A DNA stretch of 64,000 bases from Pseudanabaena sp. Salubria-1 (GCA_023336205.1 JALQCR010000026.1:1-64000), one strand, 5' to 3'. Positions 34,384 through 43,069 are shown, counted from the stretch's first letter. A program made the numbers and translations. Notes: a model not told the origin generated them from the letters alone.

Positions 34384-34860
34384 TTAGGGATTAACCCAAT
34401 ACCGAATAGTAAGTTGGGTTGTTTGAGGAGACGAACTAATGTTAACTGATGTTCCTGCCCAGCCCCGCAAGTCACTAACTGGAATATTTTCACCGAAGAT
34501 ATAACGCTTTTTCTGGATTGCTCTTTTTTCGAGAGCTTCAGGAAATTCACGAAAAGCTAACCCTGTCTGTGTTTCTTTCCTCCACTCTCGTATAAGACTT
34601 GCTGCTTTAGTGAGTGCTGCTGCATGTGTTAATAGAACACCTCGCTTAGTGGGGAACTCGAAAACAAAAACTTGGATGATACTGATACAAGCATTCCATG
34701 TGAGCTTTCCACTCACATCTCCTGACAACTTTGCCTGTTTCATGCCCTTGGTTTCTTTCAATGTGCAATTATTTTTTAGTGGAGCACTCACGAGCTCTTG
34801 TGTAAATGAGCCTGATAAAACCGCGATCGCTAAAAAGCAAGATAGACCTTTAATACTCAT
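34384..34860 (-). CDS. Hypothetical secreted protein, 158 aa
   Basis: An unrecognised 158-aa protein with a clear signal peptide (MSIKGLSCFLAIAVLSGS, cut near residue 26). The mature part has two cysteines (about 32 and 58) that could pair. It is upstream of, and in the same direction as, the SH3-domain secreted protein, so the two probably work together at the cell envelope. Function unknown. Confidence 0.65.
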   Translation of the reverse strand: MSIKGLSCFLAIAVLSGSFTQELVSAPLKNNCTLKETKGMKQAKLSGDVSGKLTWNACISIIQVFVFEFPTKRGVLLTHAAALTKAASLIREWRKETQTGLAFREFPEALEKRAIQKKRYIFGENIPVSDLRGWAGTSVNISSSPQTTQLTIRYWVNP

Positions 34861-34964
34861 ATCTATCCTCTACAGCAAAATGTGTATCTGCGATCGCCAT
34901 ACCGTCACCCGAAAGATGAATTACAAAATGAATTGTTGTTTCTAAACTATCACATTCGTTTATG

Positions 34965-35124
34965 AGCGATCGCCAAAATATCCACATTCTCACCATACAA
35001 GCGATCTCCCCAACAAACTAACTACTCCAAACAGCGATCGCCCCTAATTTCAACCAAAAAGCGATCGCCTCAATCATCCATACTCTCACCACACAAGCGA
35101 TTGCCTCTCAACAAACCAACAACA
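34965..35124. repeat. HIP1-rich repeat array 1
   Basis: A gene-free stretch made of alternating HIP1-centred blocks: ...CAAACAGCGATCGCCCC..., ...AAAAAGCGATCGCCT... and ...CACAAGCGAT..., separated by 20-30 nt spacers that are themselves repeated. The same blocks form arrays 2 and 3. The array ends at the stop of an HNH gene. Confidence 0.75.
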
Positions 35125-35550
35125 TTATTTTTGTATCAGTATTTTTGCTTGAGCCAGCATTTGCCGATAAGGTAAGCAAGCTGATCGATTGATCTTCAGT
35201 AATTGTATTGTTACGCGACCAATTGTGGTCAATGGATAAATTACGCCATTAGATTCTTCGATTTGAAAATTTTCTCGCCATTGGTCTTTTCTGGGATGGT
35301 AAAGTCTAATAACATCGCCTGTCTCTGTTTCCATAGAAGCTATATCACTACTCTTAGCTTGATTGCATAGCGAGCAAGATAAAGCTAGATTTTCTTCTGT
35401 AGTTTTACCTCCATGTTTTTCAGTAATTACATGATCTACCTGATGGGGAACTAGGGTTAAGCTTTCAGGAATTAGACAATATTCACAACAGTTTTGGGCG
35501 CGATCTCTGACTAGTTTTCTAATTTTAGCGGAGATATAGCTCTTACTCAT
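35125..35550 (-). CDS. HNH endonuclease (first small-ORF/HNH pair)
   Basis: A 141-aa HNH nuclease. The zinc-ribbon and active-site elements are CCEYC (21-25), VDHV (H40), NLALSC (N55) and CSLCN (59-63). The C-terminal part, VIRLYHPRKDQWRENF...TTIGRVTIQLLKINR, is typical of a cyanobacterial HNH subgroup. The start overlaps the end of the upstream 113-aa gene (ATGA), so they are translated together. Possible roles include DNA cleavage in defence or a toxin-like activity kept in check by the partner. Confidence 0.88.
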   Translation of the reverse strand: MSKSYISAKIRKLVRDRAQNCCEYCLIPESLTLVPHQVDHVITEKHGGKTTEENLALSCSLCNQAKSSDIASMETETGDVIRLYHPRKDQWRENFQIEESNGVIYPLTTIGRVTIQLLKINRSACLPYRQMLAQAKILIQK

Positions 35551-35888
35551 TGGCTGAGCTTAATCAGGGCTTGAGTTTTTGCAAGGCGCACTAGATGTTC
35601 GATAAATTCATAATGCTGCCATAACAGGCGATCGCTTTCGTTAAAACCTTGAGTGCGATTTTTTTCTAATAGATTATCAATTTCTTGCTGTGCGTCTGGT
35701 GCAAGGCGTAAATTTAAGACTTCTTGAGGGGATGGAAGTTTGGCTAAAAAGTGCAATATTTCTGTCAAACCAGAAAAGCTATTATTAGGATTAGCGTTCA
35801 TTTCTCGCAATCCTAGCGCTAATATTTGTGGCAGGTTATCTTGCACAGTGATAGAGATATCGTCTGGTATATCTAGGGTGATTTGCAT
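35547..35888 (-). CDS. Small partner protein of HNH gene, 113 aa
   Basis: A 113-aa acidic protein beginning MQITLDIPDDISITVQDNL, a start style common in cyanobacterial antitoxin-like proteins. The C-terminal half is helical (LLWQHYEFIEHLVRLAKTQALIKL), with an LPSPQEVLNLRL motif before it. It overlaps the HNH gene by 4 bases. It may be an antitoxin or specificity partner of the nuclease; this is inferred from the arrangement. Confidence 0.7.
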   Translation of the reverse strand: MQITLDIPDDISITVQDNLPQILALGLREMNANPNNSFSGLTEILHFLAKLPSPQEVLNLRLAPDAQQEIDNLLEKNRTQGFNESDRLLWQHYEFIEHLVRLAKTQALIKLSQ

Positions 35889-35938
35889 AGTTGAGTAAGT
35901 GATTGCTAGTTTTAGTCTTTGTCGTTCATTTTATCAGA

Positions 35939-36050
35939 TCTCCCCTAAGCTCAATCAAACAGCGATCGCCCCCAACAAACCAACAACATCAAACAGCGAT
36001 CACCCCTCAATAAACCAACAACACCAAACAGCGATCGCCTTATTAAACTT
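35939..36050. repeat. HIP1-rich repeat array 2
   Basis: Contains blocks such as CAACACCAAACAGCGATCGCC and the imperfect AGCGATCACCCC, matching arrays 1 and 3. It lies exactly between the two HNH cassettes and contains no gene. Confidence 0.7.
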
Positions 36051-36061
36051 GTGACAAAAAA

Positions 36062-36514
36062 CTAAAAAGACTTTCTTAAATCACTTAAGGGGGGATGCCA
36101 ATCAACTTTTACCCACGCTTTTCTGGCTCTCATAATTTCTCCTTCACCTCGAACTTCATCATTCAAATCTAGTCGGTTTACAGTTGCTCTTCCCACTTCC
36201 GTAATACCAATAATTCTACATCCATCGTTACTCCAGATAAAATGATGATTCCATACTTGCTGACGGGGATGAAATAGATTTACGGCGTTTAATGTTTCTG
36301 GATCTTTTCCTTGTGTGAAGTTGTAATGATGTGAGTTACAGCGCTGGCAAGCTAGGGCTAAGTTATCAATATTGTCTGAACCTCCAATAGATCTCGGTTG
36401 AATGTGATCTATCTCAAACCTTGCGGGACTAATTTCTTCTGAAGAATGACAATATTCACACGAAAAACTAGCTCTTTGTCTTATTTGGAGTCTTACTGCT
36501 GTAGGAATTGCCAT
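36062..36514 (-). CDS. HNH endonuclease (second small-ORF/HNH pair)
   Basis: A 150-aa HNH nuclease from ATG 36514. The motifs are CEYC (19-22), EIDHIQPRSIGG (H37), NLALAC (N51) and CQRCN (56-60). It differs clearly from the HNH gene at 35125 but shares the same C-terminal HPRQQVW...EVGRATVNRL pattern. I prefer residue 12 of the longest frame as the start: the longer form would overlap the upstream gene by 26 bases, while this start leaves a 7-base gap. Paired with a 79-aa protein. Confidence 0.85.
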   Translation of the reverse strand: MAIPTAVRLQIRQRASFSCEYCHSSEEISPARFEIDHIQPRSIGGSDNIDNLALACQRCNSHHYNFTQGKDPETLNAVNLFHPRQQVWNHHFIWSNDGCRIIGITEVGRATVNRLDLNDEVRGEGEIMRARKAWVKVDWHPPLSDLRKSF

Positions 36515-36521
36515 GTAAAAT

Positions 36522-36761
36522 CTAGGATTCGCTAATAATTTTGGCATTAAGCAAGGTAAAAATTTGGTCTAATTCCAAAATCCCTGCTAATTCTGCTTTT
36601 TCTTGGTCATTTAGTCCGATTCCTTTAAGACGCTCATTCAAATTATCTAGGCGCTCTTGTAATGGCTCAGAGAATTTAAATAAATAGCGATCGCGAACTT
36701 TTGCGGTAATAATTCCTGTGGATATCCACGAAGAGGGCTTTACCATTGTTTGAGTCATCAT
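36522..36761 (-). CDS. Small partner protein of HNH gene, 79 aa
   Basis: A 79-aa protein: WISTGIITAKVRDRYLFKFSEPLQERLDNLNERLKG.GLNDQEKAELAGILELDQIFTLL. It is mostly helical with no known motif. An AAGGAG ribosome binding site lies 9 bases ahead of the ATG. It immediately precedes an HNH gene, like the unrelated 113-aa protein in the neighbouring cassette. An antitoxin-like role is a guess. Confidence 0.65.
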   Translation of the reverse strand: MMTQTMVKPSSWISTGIITAKVRDRYLFKFSEPLQERLDNLNERLKGIGLNDQEKAELAGILELDQIFTLLNAKIISES

Positions 36762-36798
36762 TTGCTTAACTCCTTACTCTTAACTAGTGACAATTATA

Positions 36799-37111
36799 AG
36801 CGATCGCCTCAAATATCCATACTTTCACAACACAAGTGATCGCCCCAACTCAACCATCAACATCAAAACGGCGATCGCCTCTAATCTCAGTCAAAAAGCG
36901 ATCGCCTTAAATATCAACATTCTCACCCCACAAGCAATCGCCCCTCAACAAACCAACAACACCAAACAGCGATCGCCCCTAATCTCATCAAAAAAGCGAT
37001 CGCCTTAAATATCAACACTTTCCCTACACAAGCGATCGCCAAACAAACAACACCCAACAGCGATCACCCCAAATCTTAATCAAAAAGCGATCACCTAAAA
37101 TATCCATACTT
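36799..37111. repeat. HIP1-rich repeat array 3
   Basis: The longest array: at least seven HIP1 or near-HIP1 sites separated by recurring 25-35 nt spacers (AAATATCCATACTTTCACAA-like and CAACACCAAACA-like). It runs into the 3' end of the MNT remnant. Spacers are repeated rather than unique, so it is not a CRISPR array. Confidence 0.75.
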
Positions 37112-37224
37112 TGAAAGCGTCTGTTTGTGCGTGAGTCAAACAAGATTACTTCACCAATTTCAAGATATTCTTGAAGTGCTTCATTAATACAAATAAAATT
37201 TCGCTCAATTAATCCATATTTCAT
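37024..37224 (-). pseudogene. MNT-type nucleotidyltransferase remnant
   Basis: A 66-codon frame whose first ~39 residues (MKYGLIERNFICINEALQEY, then GEVILFDSRTN) resemble the start of minimal nucleotidyltransferases, where ILFGSRA precedes the GSDID catalytic pair. Here the Gly is Asp, and the catalytic part is absent: the frame passes into HIP1 repeat array 3 and ends there. Its ATG overlaps the stop of the HI0074-like frame (ATGA), as in HEPN/MNT toxin-antitoxin pairs. It is almost certainly inactive. Confidence 0.6.
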
Positions 37225-37653
37225 AGAGTTGGTATTTTATTTTTGAAAAAGGCATACACTTCTGTGAAAAGCCGACAATATTTGCTTCTAATTTTTGCTT
37301 CAACAGCGATCGCGATTTTTTCGTTGTAGGGACGCGCTTTCAATTTGCTGTCTTGGAGTGCATCAATCCAATCATGTTCATTGCTGATAAGTCCCGACTG
37401 AAATGCTTGCTCAATAAATTTTTTACTTACTACTTTAGGAGCATTAACAATCAATTTTTCTGTTTCTCCGTAGTCCTTGAGCAAAATCCAAGAGAGCTTA
37501 AAAGTTTTTTCAAAAAATTGAATCAATCCTGCTCTTTCTAAAACGGAAAGTTGTTCTATTTTGAGTGAGTCTTGTAATAAGAGAAAGGCATTCTCAAAGT
37601 TAGGGAATTCCTGTATCCAAACATTATCTTCCCCTATTTTGTTTGGAACAAAT
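37221..37653 (-). pseudogene. HI0074/HEPN-like segment, 3' part of an IS30-interrupted gene
   Basis: About 143 codons matching the HI0074 nucleotidyltransferase-partner family, an all-helical HEPN-like fold: FENAFLLLQDSLKIEQLSVL, ERAGLIQFFEKTFKLSW, LKDYGE and a later WIDALQDS. The apparent TTG start lies inside the end of IS30 copy 3. Removing the IS and one AAT joins the frame directly to the DUF6602 fragment at 38741-39516 with no stop. So either the original was a DUF6602::HI0074 fusion, or the native start of a separate gene was lost. Followed by an overlapping MNT remnant. Confidence 0.7.
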
Positions 37654-38740
37654 CGCCAATTCAAGGATGAAATGCAACGGGTTCTGATGAAGCAAAGAAT
37701 ACTTCGTAAGGAGTACGATAGTCAAGTGATTTTCTGGGTCTGTGATTGATCAAATTCACTGCCTTCTGAAAGTCCTCTTCTTTCACGATTTTAAAGTTTG
37801 TACTTTTGGGATAGAACTCTCTAATTAATCCATTGGTGTGTTCATTCAATCCACGTTCCCATGAATGATATGGATTCGCAAAGAAGGTCTCTAGTTTCAA
37901 TCTTTCAGATAGCTTCTCATGCCCACAGAATTCTCTTCCATTATCAAAGGTCATTGTCTTTCGAGATGTTGATTCTATAGGCTCAAATAGATTGAATGTC
38001 ACTCTGTTTATCTCATCCATCGTCTTGTTCTTAGCTAGTCCAGCAAGTAAATACTTCGATGCTTTATCAACATGCGTAACTACGATACCTGTGTGGTTGC
38101 ACCCGATTACCGTATCACTTTCCCAATGTCCAATCTCTGTTTTTAAATCTGCAATCTTCGGTCGATTCTCTATCCCTACCCTATTGGGAATGCCACCTCG
38201 CTTCTGATGGCGACCTTTGCGCCTTCGTTGCTTTTGCTTCTGCCTCAGATATTGTTGATATATTCCCATCTCTTGATGGTTTGCATAGATCATCAGATAA
38301 ATCGTCTCATAGCTGATTTTACCTAGCCCCTCCCTTTCCATTCTCCCTGCTAGTTGCTCTGGGCTGTGGTGTTGCTCTAACCGTTGTTTGACTTCGGCGA
38401 TCGTCTCAGCACTGATGCTCTGAAATCTTACCTTTGCTTGTTTCCGTCTTGCTTTCATCAGGGCAACCGCAGTATCTGGCAAATAGCCAATCTGTCGCTC
38501 GTCTGTATTGCGCGATAACTCTCTTGAAATCGTACTTTTGTTTCGCTTCAAGCGACGACCTATCTCTGATACAGATAATTGCTCAATTACTCTTAGTTTA
38601 TACAGTTCACTTCTTTCTGTGGTGGTAAGATGGACAAAGCTCATGAGGGTATCCTAATTATTGTGATTAATATCAGAATATCCTTATGAGTCCCTTTACG
38701 CAAAGATCTCTAGGTGTTGCATTTCATCCTTGAATTGGCG
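37654..38740 (-). mobile_element. IS30-family insertion sequence, copy 3
   Basis: 1087 bp, 25-bp terminal repeats, flanked by AAT on both sides (37651-37653, 38741-38743). Inserted into the DUF6602/HI0074 reading frame. Confidence 0.93.
37661..38644 (-). CDS. IS30-family transposase, copy 3
   Basis: Same intact 327-aa protein as copies 1, 2 and 4: IS30-type HTH followed by the DDE core (ESDTV, FDNGREF, E in NGLIREF). No frame damage. Confidence 0.95.
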   Translation of the reverse strand: MSFVHLTTTERSELYKLRVIEQLSVSEIGRRLKRNKSTISRELSRNTDERQIGYLPDTAVALMKARRKQAKVRFQSISAETIAEVKQRLEQHHSPEQLAGRMEREGLGKISYETIYLMIYANHQEMGIYQQYLRQKQKQRRRKGRHQKRGGIPNRVGIENRPKIADLKTEIGHWESDTVIGCNHTGIVVTHVDKASKYLLAGLAKNKTMDEINRVTFNLFEPIESTSRKTMTFDNGREFCGHEKLSERLKLETFFANPYHSWERGLNEHTNGLIREFYPKSTNFKIVKEEDFQKAVNLINHRPRKSLDYRTPYEVFFASSEPVAFHP

Positions 38741-39516
38741 AATACTGTATTTCTATCAATACTATACTCAGGCATACTCTCAGGCTCAATTGGCGGAAAA
38801 ATCATCAACCACTTTGGCGAAGTGCGAGGTACGTTAATATTTCTTTTAACTGAGTATAAACCAGGTTGATGTGCATATTGCAATCCAGGTTTACCATTAG
38901 TAGAGAGGTGAGCTTGGAGATGATTTTCAAAGAAAGCATAAGTATGTTCATGATTGTCTGACTTAGTAGAATATGCTTCAAAGAAGAAGTATATAGGATG
39001 CTTCTCGTTCCTTAATCGTATTAATTTATCCCGTATGATCGCACCTGAAGATAAAACAAAAATAGCATCAACTGAAAAAAGAGGATTCCCGATATTTCCG
39101 TTATAAGTATCTGTGTTTGACCACCCCATTCTTTCCTCAAGAGATATATATTCTCCTCTATTATAATTGTTAGATATCATCTGCCATAGACTATCAGGGA
39201 ATTTACATTCTTTACCGATGTCGTATGCAAAAATATATTTACCTATATGATTCCTAATTGGAAAAGAGGTTGTACAGAAATCCATTAGCGAGTCAATATT
39301 TAGTAGGCTATCGCATAATTCTTTAGAGTTTAACTTGCTTTTAACTTCGATAATGGCTGAGCAAGCTTCAGGGGGAACAATGACAAATTCTCCATCACGA
39401 AAGATAGGGGCATAATTAGTTGAGTCCCAGATAATAATATCTATCTGTTTTGATTTTAGTATTTTACCTTCCCTATCAGAAGCAATGATAAATCCAGTGC
39501 TAACTTCATACTTTTT
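38741..39516 (-). pseudogene. DUF6602-like core, middle segment of interrupted gene
   Basis: About 256 codons beginning YEVSTGFIIASDREGK and containing KQIDIIIWDSTNYAPIF, then VPPEACSAIIEVKSKL. This D...E-x-K pattern, with the preceding GFI strand, fits the DUF6602/restriction-type nuclease-like fold. Both ends are broken: the 5' side by the ISL3 nest (duplication TACTTTTT) and the 3' side by IS30 copy 3 (AAT). Removing both inserts gives one frame with the segments at 42239-42447 and 37221-37653, 1407 nt or 468 codons plus stop. Such proteins are often seen in defence islands. Confidence 0.7.
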
Positions 39517-40352
39517 GGCTCTATCGTTCAAACTATGCTCGACCAATATCTAAATGCCAACAAATTAGAGATCGCAACTTAAAATTATCAAAATTCCTGA
39601 AGCCATACCCAGATCGTTTAATTAGCTTTAACTTATTATTGATACCCTCAACAACGCCATTAGTAGTGCGGTTCTCAAAGTAATTAGTAACTTCTCCAAA
39701 CCATCGACAAATTGTGCCAACACTATCCTTATACGTCTCCTTTGCTGTCTCCATCCAGTCGAGTAATTTTGATGCGCCATCTCCCCAATTTTTAGCATCT
39801 TCAAAGACTCTTCTAAACTCTTCTTTTTGCTGATGCATTTTCCCTAGCAATGGTACCACTTCTCGAATTTCTTCTAATTTTATTTTTTGCTTCTCTGTTA
39901 AATCTTTTTCGTTCTTTAGTAATGCATACTTACTCTGCTTAAGTGCTTCTTCGATTTTCTTTTTCTCGTTTACATTTTTGTTTTCTTTATTTGCTTTTTG
40001 CAGGTCATTTCGTGCTGTTTTTAGTTCCTCAGGAACTATCTTTGTTACATGGAATCGGTCGGCTACTACCTCTGCTTTTGGTATTAGTTTGTTGATCAGT
40101 CCTTTATAATTTCCACTTAGATCCATACTTACCTCAATAATTTGCTCTAACACCTCTTTTCCCCACCCCTCAAGCTCTTTCCTTATTTCTTCTTGTTTCC
40201 GTGATCGCACAAATCCTATCGGTATTTTTCTGTCTAAATCTACCAATACTACTATGTAGTCCCCTTGTCCTTTTCGTAATGCTATTTCATCAATCCCAAG
40301 TCGTTTTAATGGCTTTAAATCTATTCTAAGTTTTTTGGCTCTATCGTTCAAA

Positions 40353-41712
40353 CTATGCTCGACCAATATCTAAATGCCAACAAATTAGAGATCGCAACTT
40401 AAAATTATCAAAATTCCTGAAGCCATACCCAGATCGTTTAATTAGCTTTAACTTATTATTGATACCCTCAACAACGCCATTAGTAGTGCGGTTCTCAAAG
40501 TAATTAGTAACTTCTCCAAACCATCGACAAATTGTGCCAACACTATCCTTATACGTCTCCTTTGCTGTCTCCATCCAGTCGAGTAATTTTGATGCGCCAT
40601 CTCCCCAATTTTTAGCATCTTCAAAGACTCTTCTAAACTCTTCTTTTTGCTGATGCATTTTCCCTAGCAATGGTACCACTTCTCGAATTTCTTCTAATTT
40701 TAGGCTCATCTGGGTTTGAGGGGTAAATGGTACAGTATCGATACAATTATTGGCGACATGGTAGGGCTGTAACTGTTGCTCCGAGAGGATTCTGATTACT
40801 ATTAGCTGTGCTTATCCCCATGAACCCAGAAGAGCCTAATTTTATTTTTTGCTTCTCTGTTAAATCTTTTTCGTTCTTTAGTAATGCATACTTACTCTGC
40901 TTAAGTGCTTCTTCGATTTTCTTTTTCTCGTTTACATTTTTGTTTTCTTTATTTGCTTTTTGCAGGTCATTTCGTGCTGTTTTTAGTTCCTCAGGAACTA
41001 TCTTTGTTACATGGAATCGGTCGGCTACTACCTCTGCTTTTGGTATTAGTTTGTTGATCAGTCCTTTATAATTTCCACTTAGATCCATACTTACCTCAAT
41101 AATTTGCTCTAACACCTCTTTTCCCCACCCCTCAAGCTCTTTCCTTATTTCTTCTTGTTTCCGTGATCGCACAAATCCTATCGGTATTTTTCTGTCTAAA
41201 TCTACCAATACTACTATGTAGTCCCCTTGTCCTTTTCGTAATGCTATTTCATCAATCCCAAGTCGTTTTAATGGCTTTAAATCTATTCTAAGTTTTTTTT
41301 CGCTAATGTATTTTATCATCGACCACACTTCCTCATCTGTTAAGTCATTTTGCTTCCCTACATTATGCATATCGCTATGCAATACTTGCTGCACTATCAT
41401 CTCTGCAAATCTGTTAGTTTGTTTTCGTCTCTTTCCTATAAATTCTAGTTCTTCACTGAACGGCTTTTCACATTTTTTACACTTGAATTGACGACGGTTT
41501 ACTTTTAATAGTACTTCCTGTCCACTAATGCTTAAATCTCTTGCAAAATACCAGCGATTTTGATGCAGATGATTACTTTCTTCTCCGCATCTTGGACACT
41601 TTGCTTTTGTCGTTTTCGCTTCAACCTCTAAAATTAATCGATCTGCTACTTTTGTGTAGTTTTCTACTTCGATTCCTGGCAGATTTAAAAGTTCGGTTAG
41701 AATTGGCTGCAT
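40353..41712 (-). pseudogene. ISL3 transposase, inner copy, split by MITE A
   Basis: The same transposase as the outer copy. It is intact from the ATG at 41712 through the second catalytic Asp, then interrupted after EKQKIKL by MITE A; the rest, with the catalytic Glu, continues from 40702 to 40353. Because both copies are cut, the window holds no complete ISL3 transposase. Confidence 0.88.
40703..40836. mobile_element. 134-bp ISL3-type MITE, copy A
   Basis: Ends are GGCTCATCTGGGTT and, read inward from the other side, GGCTCTTCTGGGTT (about 21-bp imperfect terminal repeats). Flanked by the exact 8-bp duplication TAATTTTA (40695-40702, 40837-40844). Inserted in the inner ISL3 transposase. Non-coding. 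Confidence 0.93.
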
Positions 41713-42238
41713 ATTTGTTGTTTTGTATCTTATGTTACCTTAGCATCATTTAGACGATTGAGCCAGTTTTTTTTCGCTAATGTATTTTATCATCGACCAC
41801 ACTTCCTCATCTGTTAAGTCATTTTGCTTCCCTACATTATGCATATCGCTATGCAATACTTGCTGCACTATCATCTCTGCAAATCTGTTAGTTTGTTTTC
41901 GTCTCTTTCCTATAAATTCTAGTTCTTCACTGAACGGCTTTTCACATTTTTTACACTTGAATTGACGACGGTTTACTTTTAATAGTACTTCCTGTCCACT
42001 AATGCTTAAATCTCTTGCAAAATACCAGCGATTTTGATGCAGATGATTACTTTCTTCTCCGCATCTTGGACACTTTGCTTTTGTCGTTTTCGCTTCAACC
42101 TCTAAAATTAATCGATCTGCTACTTTTGTGTAGTTTTCTACTTCGATTCCTGGCAGATTTAAAAGTTCGGTTAGAATTGGCTGCATATTTGTTGTTTTGT
42201 ATCTTATGTTACCTTAGCATCATTTAGACGATTGAGCC

Positions 42239-42447
42239 TACTTTTTAGGTAGAGTACTAGAGAGTAAATTGCGAAGAATAGACTCTTTATAGTTGCCGAC
42301 AGAGAGCCAATGATCTCGACCAATTAAGTCATCTAGGCGGGAAACTTTGCTTACTAATTCTTTACTATTAGATGATAAAAAATTTGCAAATATGTTACTT
42401 TCTTCTGTATTCACTATTTTATTCTGTATAAGTTTGTCTTTGTACAA
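42239..42447 (-). pseudogene. DUF6602-like N-terminal segment of interrupted gene
   Basis: About 69 codons: ...KELVSKVSRLDDLIGRDHWL, SVGNYKESILRNLLSSTLPKK. Across the ISL3 nest the frame continues as YEVSTGFI when one TACTTTTT copy is removed, giving the typical DUF6602 N-terminus (helix, then LP.K..V.TGFI). The likely start is TTG at 42447; MITE B sits 8 bases upstream of it, and an in-frame TGA lies just beyond, so the native promoter or start is also disturbed. Confidence 0.65.
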
Positions 42448-42455
42448 ACGTGGTT

Positions 42456-42589
42456 GGCTCTTCTGGGTTCATGGGGATAAGCACAGCTAATAGTAATCAG
42501 AATCCTCTCGGAGCAACAGTTACAGCCCTACCATGTCGCCAATAATTGTATCGACACTGTACCATTTACCCCTCAAACCCAGATGAGCC
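42456..42589. mobile_element. 134-bp ISL3-type MITE, copy B
   Basis: Same element as copy A in the opposite orientation, flanked by the 8-bp duplication ACGTGGTT (42448-42455, 42590-42597). It differs from copy C by one base (GACAC versus GATAC). Located at the 5' end of the DUF6602 gene. Confidence 0.93.
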
Positions 42590-42694
42590 ACGTGGTTTAA
42601 GATTATTTAAATATCAAAAATTCACTAATCATATTTTAGCTACAAGATTAAGCAATCATTCAATTATAGTTAGTTAAGCTTTTATTTTGATTAT

Positions 42695-42736
42695 TTATTT
42701 TGACCCACTATATCCTTTCCCTTCTGCTCTTTTTTC
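42695..42736 (-). pseudogene. 3' end of two-repeat protein gene, beyond MITE C
   Basis: Once MITE C and one CTTTTTTC copy are removed, the frame from 43066-42871 continues through 42728-42695 as ...EKRAEGKGYSGSK and ends at TAA (42695-42697). This is the original C-terminus of the interrupted gene that begins at 44781. Confidence 0.6.
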
Positions 42737-42870
42737 GGCTCTTCTGGGTTCATGGGGATAAGCACAGCTAATAGTAATCAGAATCCTCTCGGAGCAACAG
42801 TTACAGCCCTACCATGTCGCCAATAATTGTATCGATACTGTACCATTTACCCCTCAAACCCAGATGAGCC
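42737..42870. mobile_element. 134-bp ISL3-type MITE, copy C
   Basis: Third copy, flanked by the 8-bp duplication CTTTTTTC (42729-42736, 42871-42878), inserted near the 3' end of the two-repeat protein gene. Confidence 0.93.
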
Positions 42871-43069
42871 CTTTTTTCATCTAAAATATCTTGATCATAA
42901 GTTTTTTTATGTGATTCAAAGTTATAGGGAGGCATTGATAGAGTTTTCGCTTCAGGATTAAAAACTTGAAAATCTCTTTGTTCTCTGACTCTTACTGCTT
43001 GCTCTTTAATAGATTCACAAATCAATTCTCGTTCCGTTTTAGGTTTGTTCGTAAACTTTAATAAAGATT
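42871..43069 (-). pseudogene. Middle segment of two-repeat protein gene
   Basis: Lies between MITE C and IS30 copy 4 and reads SLLKFTNKPKTEREL..., FQVFNPEAKTLSMPPYNFES, ...YDQDILDEKR. Collapsing the AAT and CTTTTTTC duplicates joins it in frame to the upstream 44157-44781 part and the downstream 42695-42728 part: 855 nt, 284 codons plus stop. No known motif. Confidence 0.6.

Larger units (their letters stand above)
40337..41764 (-). mobile_element. Inner ISL3-family element (nested, carries MITE A)
   Basis: A second copy of the same ISL3 element inserted into the outer one, same orientation, flanked by the 8-bp duplication AGTTTTTT (40329-40336, 41765-41772). Length 1428 bp, or 1286 bp once the 134-bp MITE and its 8-bp duplicate are removed. 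Confidence 0.92.
39533..42186 (-). pseudogene. ISL3 transposase, outer copy, split by inner ISL3
   Basis: Two parts, 42186-41773 and 40336-39533, rejoin to 405 codons plus stop. The N-terminal zinc-binding region has CPRCGEES and CKKCEKPF. The DDE core has GIDEIALRKG (first D), VVADRFHV (second D) and NGVVEGINNKLKLIKR (E). The frame is cut after SEKKL by the inner element, so two spurious shorter frames appear. Not functional as it stands. Confidence 0.88.
39517..42238 (-). mobile_element. Outer ISL3-family element (carries a nested copy)
   Basis: Bounded by related ends (GGCTCTATCGTTCAAAC at the left, GGCTCAATCGTCTAAAT read in from the right) and by the 8-bp duplication TACTTTTT (39509-39516, 42239-42246). 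Without the inner element and its 8-bp duplicate its length is 1286 bp, the same as the inner copy without its MITE. Confidence 0.92.

Noticed and set aside
34965..37111. CRISPR array
   Set aside because: The repeats are HIP1-centred, of uneven length, and the spacers are themselves repeated; no cas gene is present.
39533..40366. Two intact-looking transposases starting MVEHSLNDRAKK (here and at 40353-40709), and a 278-aa protein with the same start at 38710-39546
   Set aside because: That N-terminus is encoded by the reversed ISL3 left end; all are fragments produced by nesting.
42456..42870. MITEs B and C as broken pieces of the ISL3 element
   Set aside because: Same length in all copies, own 8-bp duplications, and no internal similarity to the ISL3 sequence.
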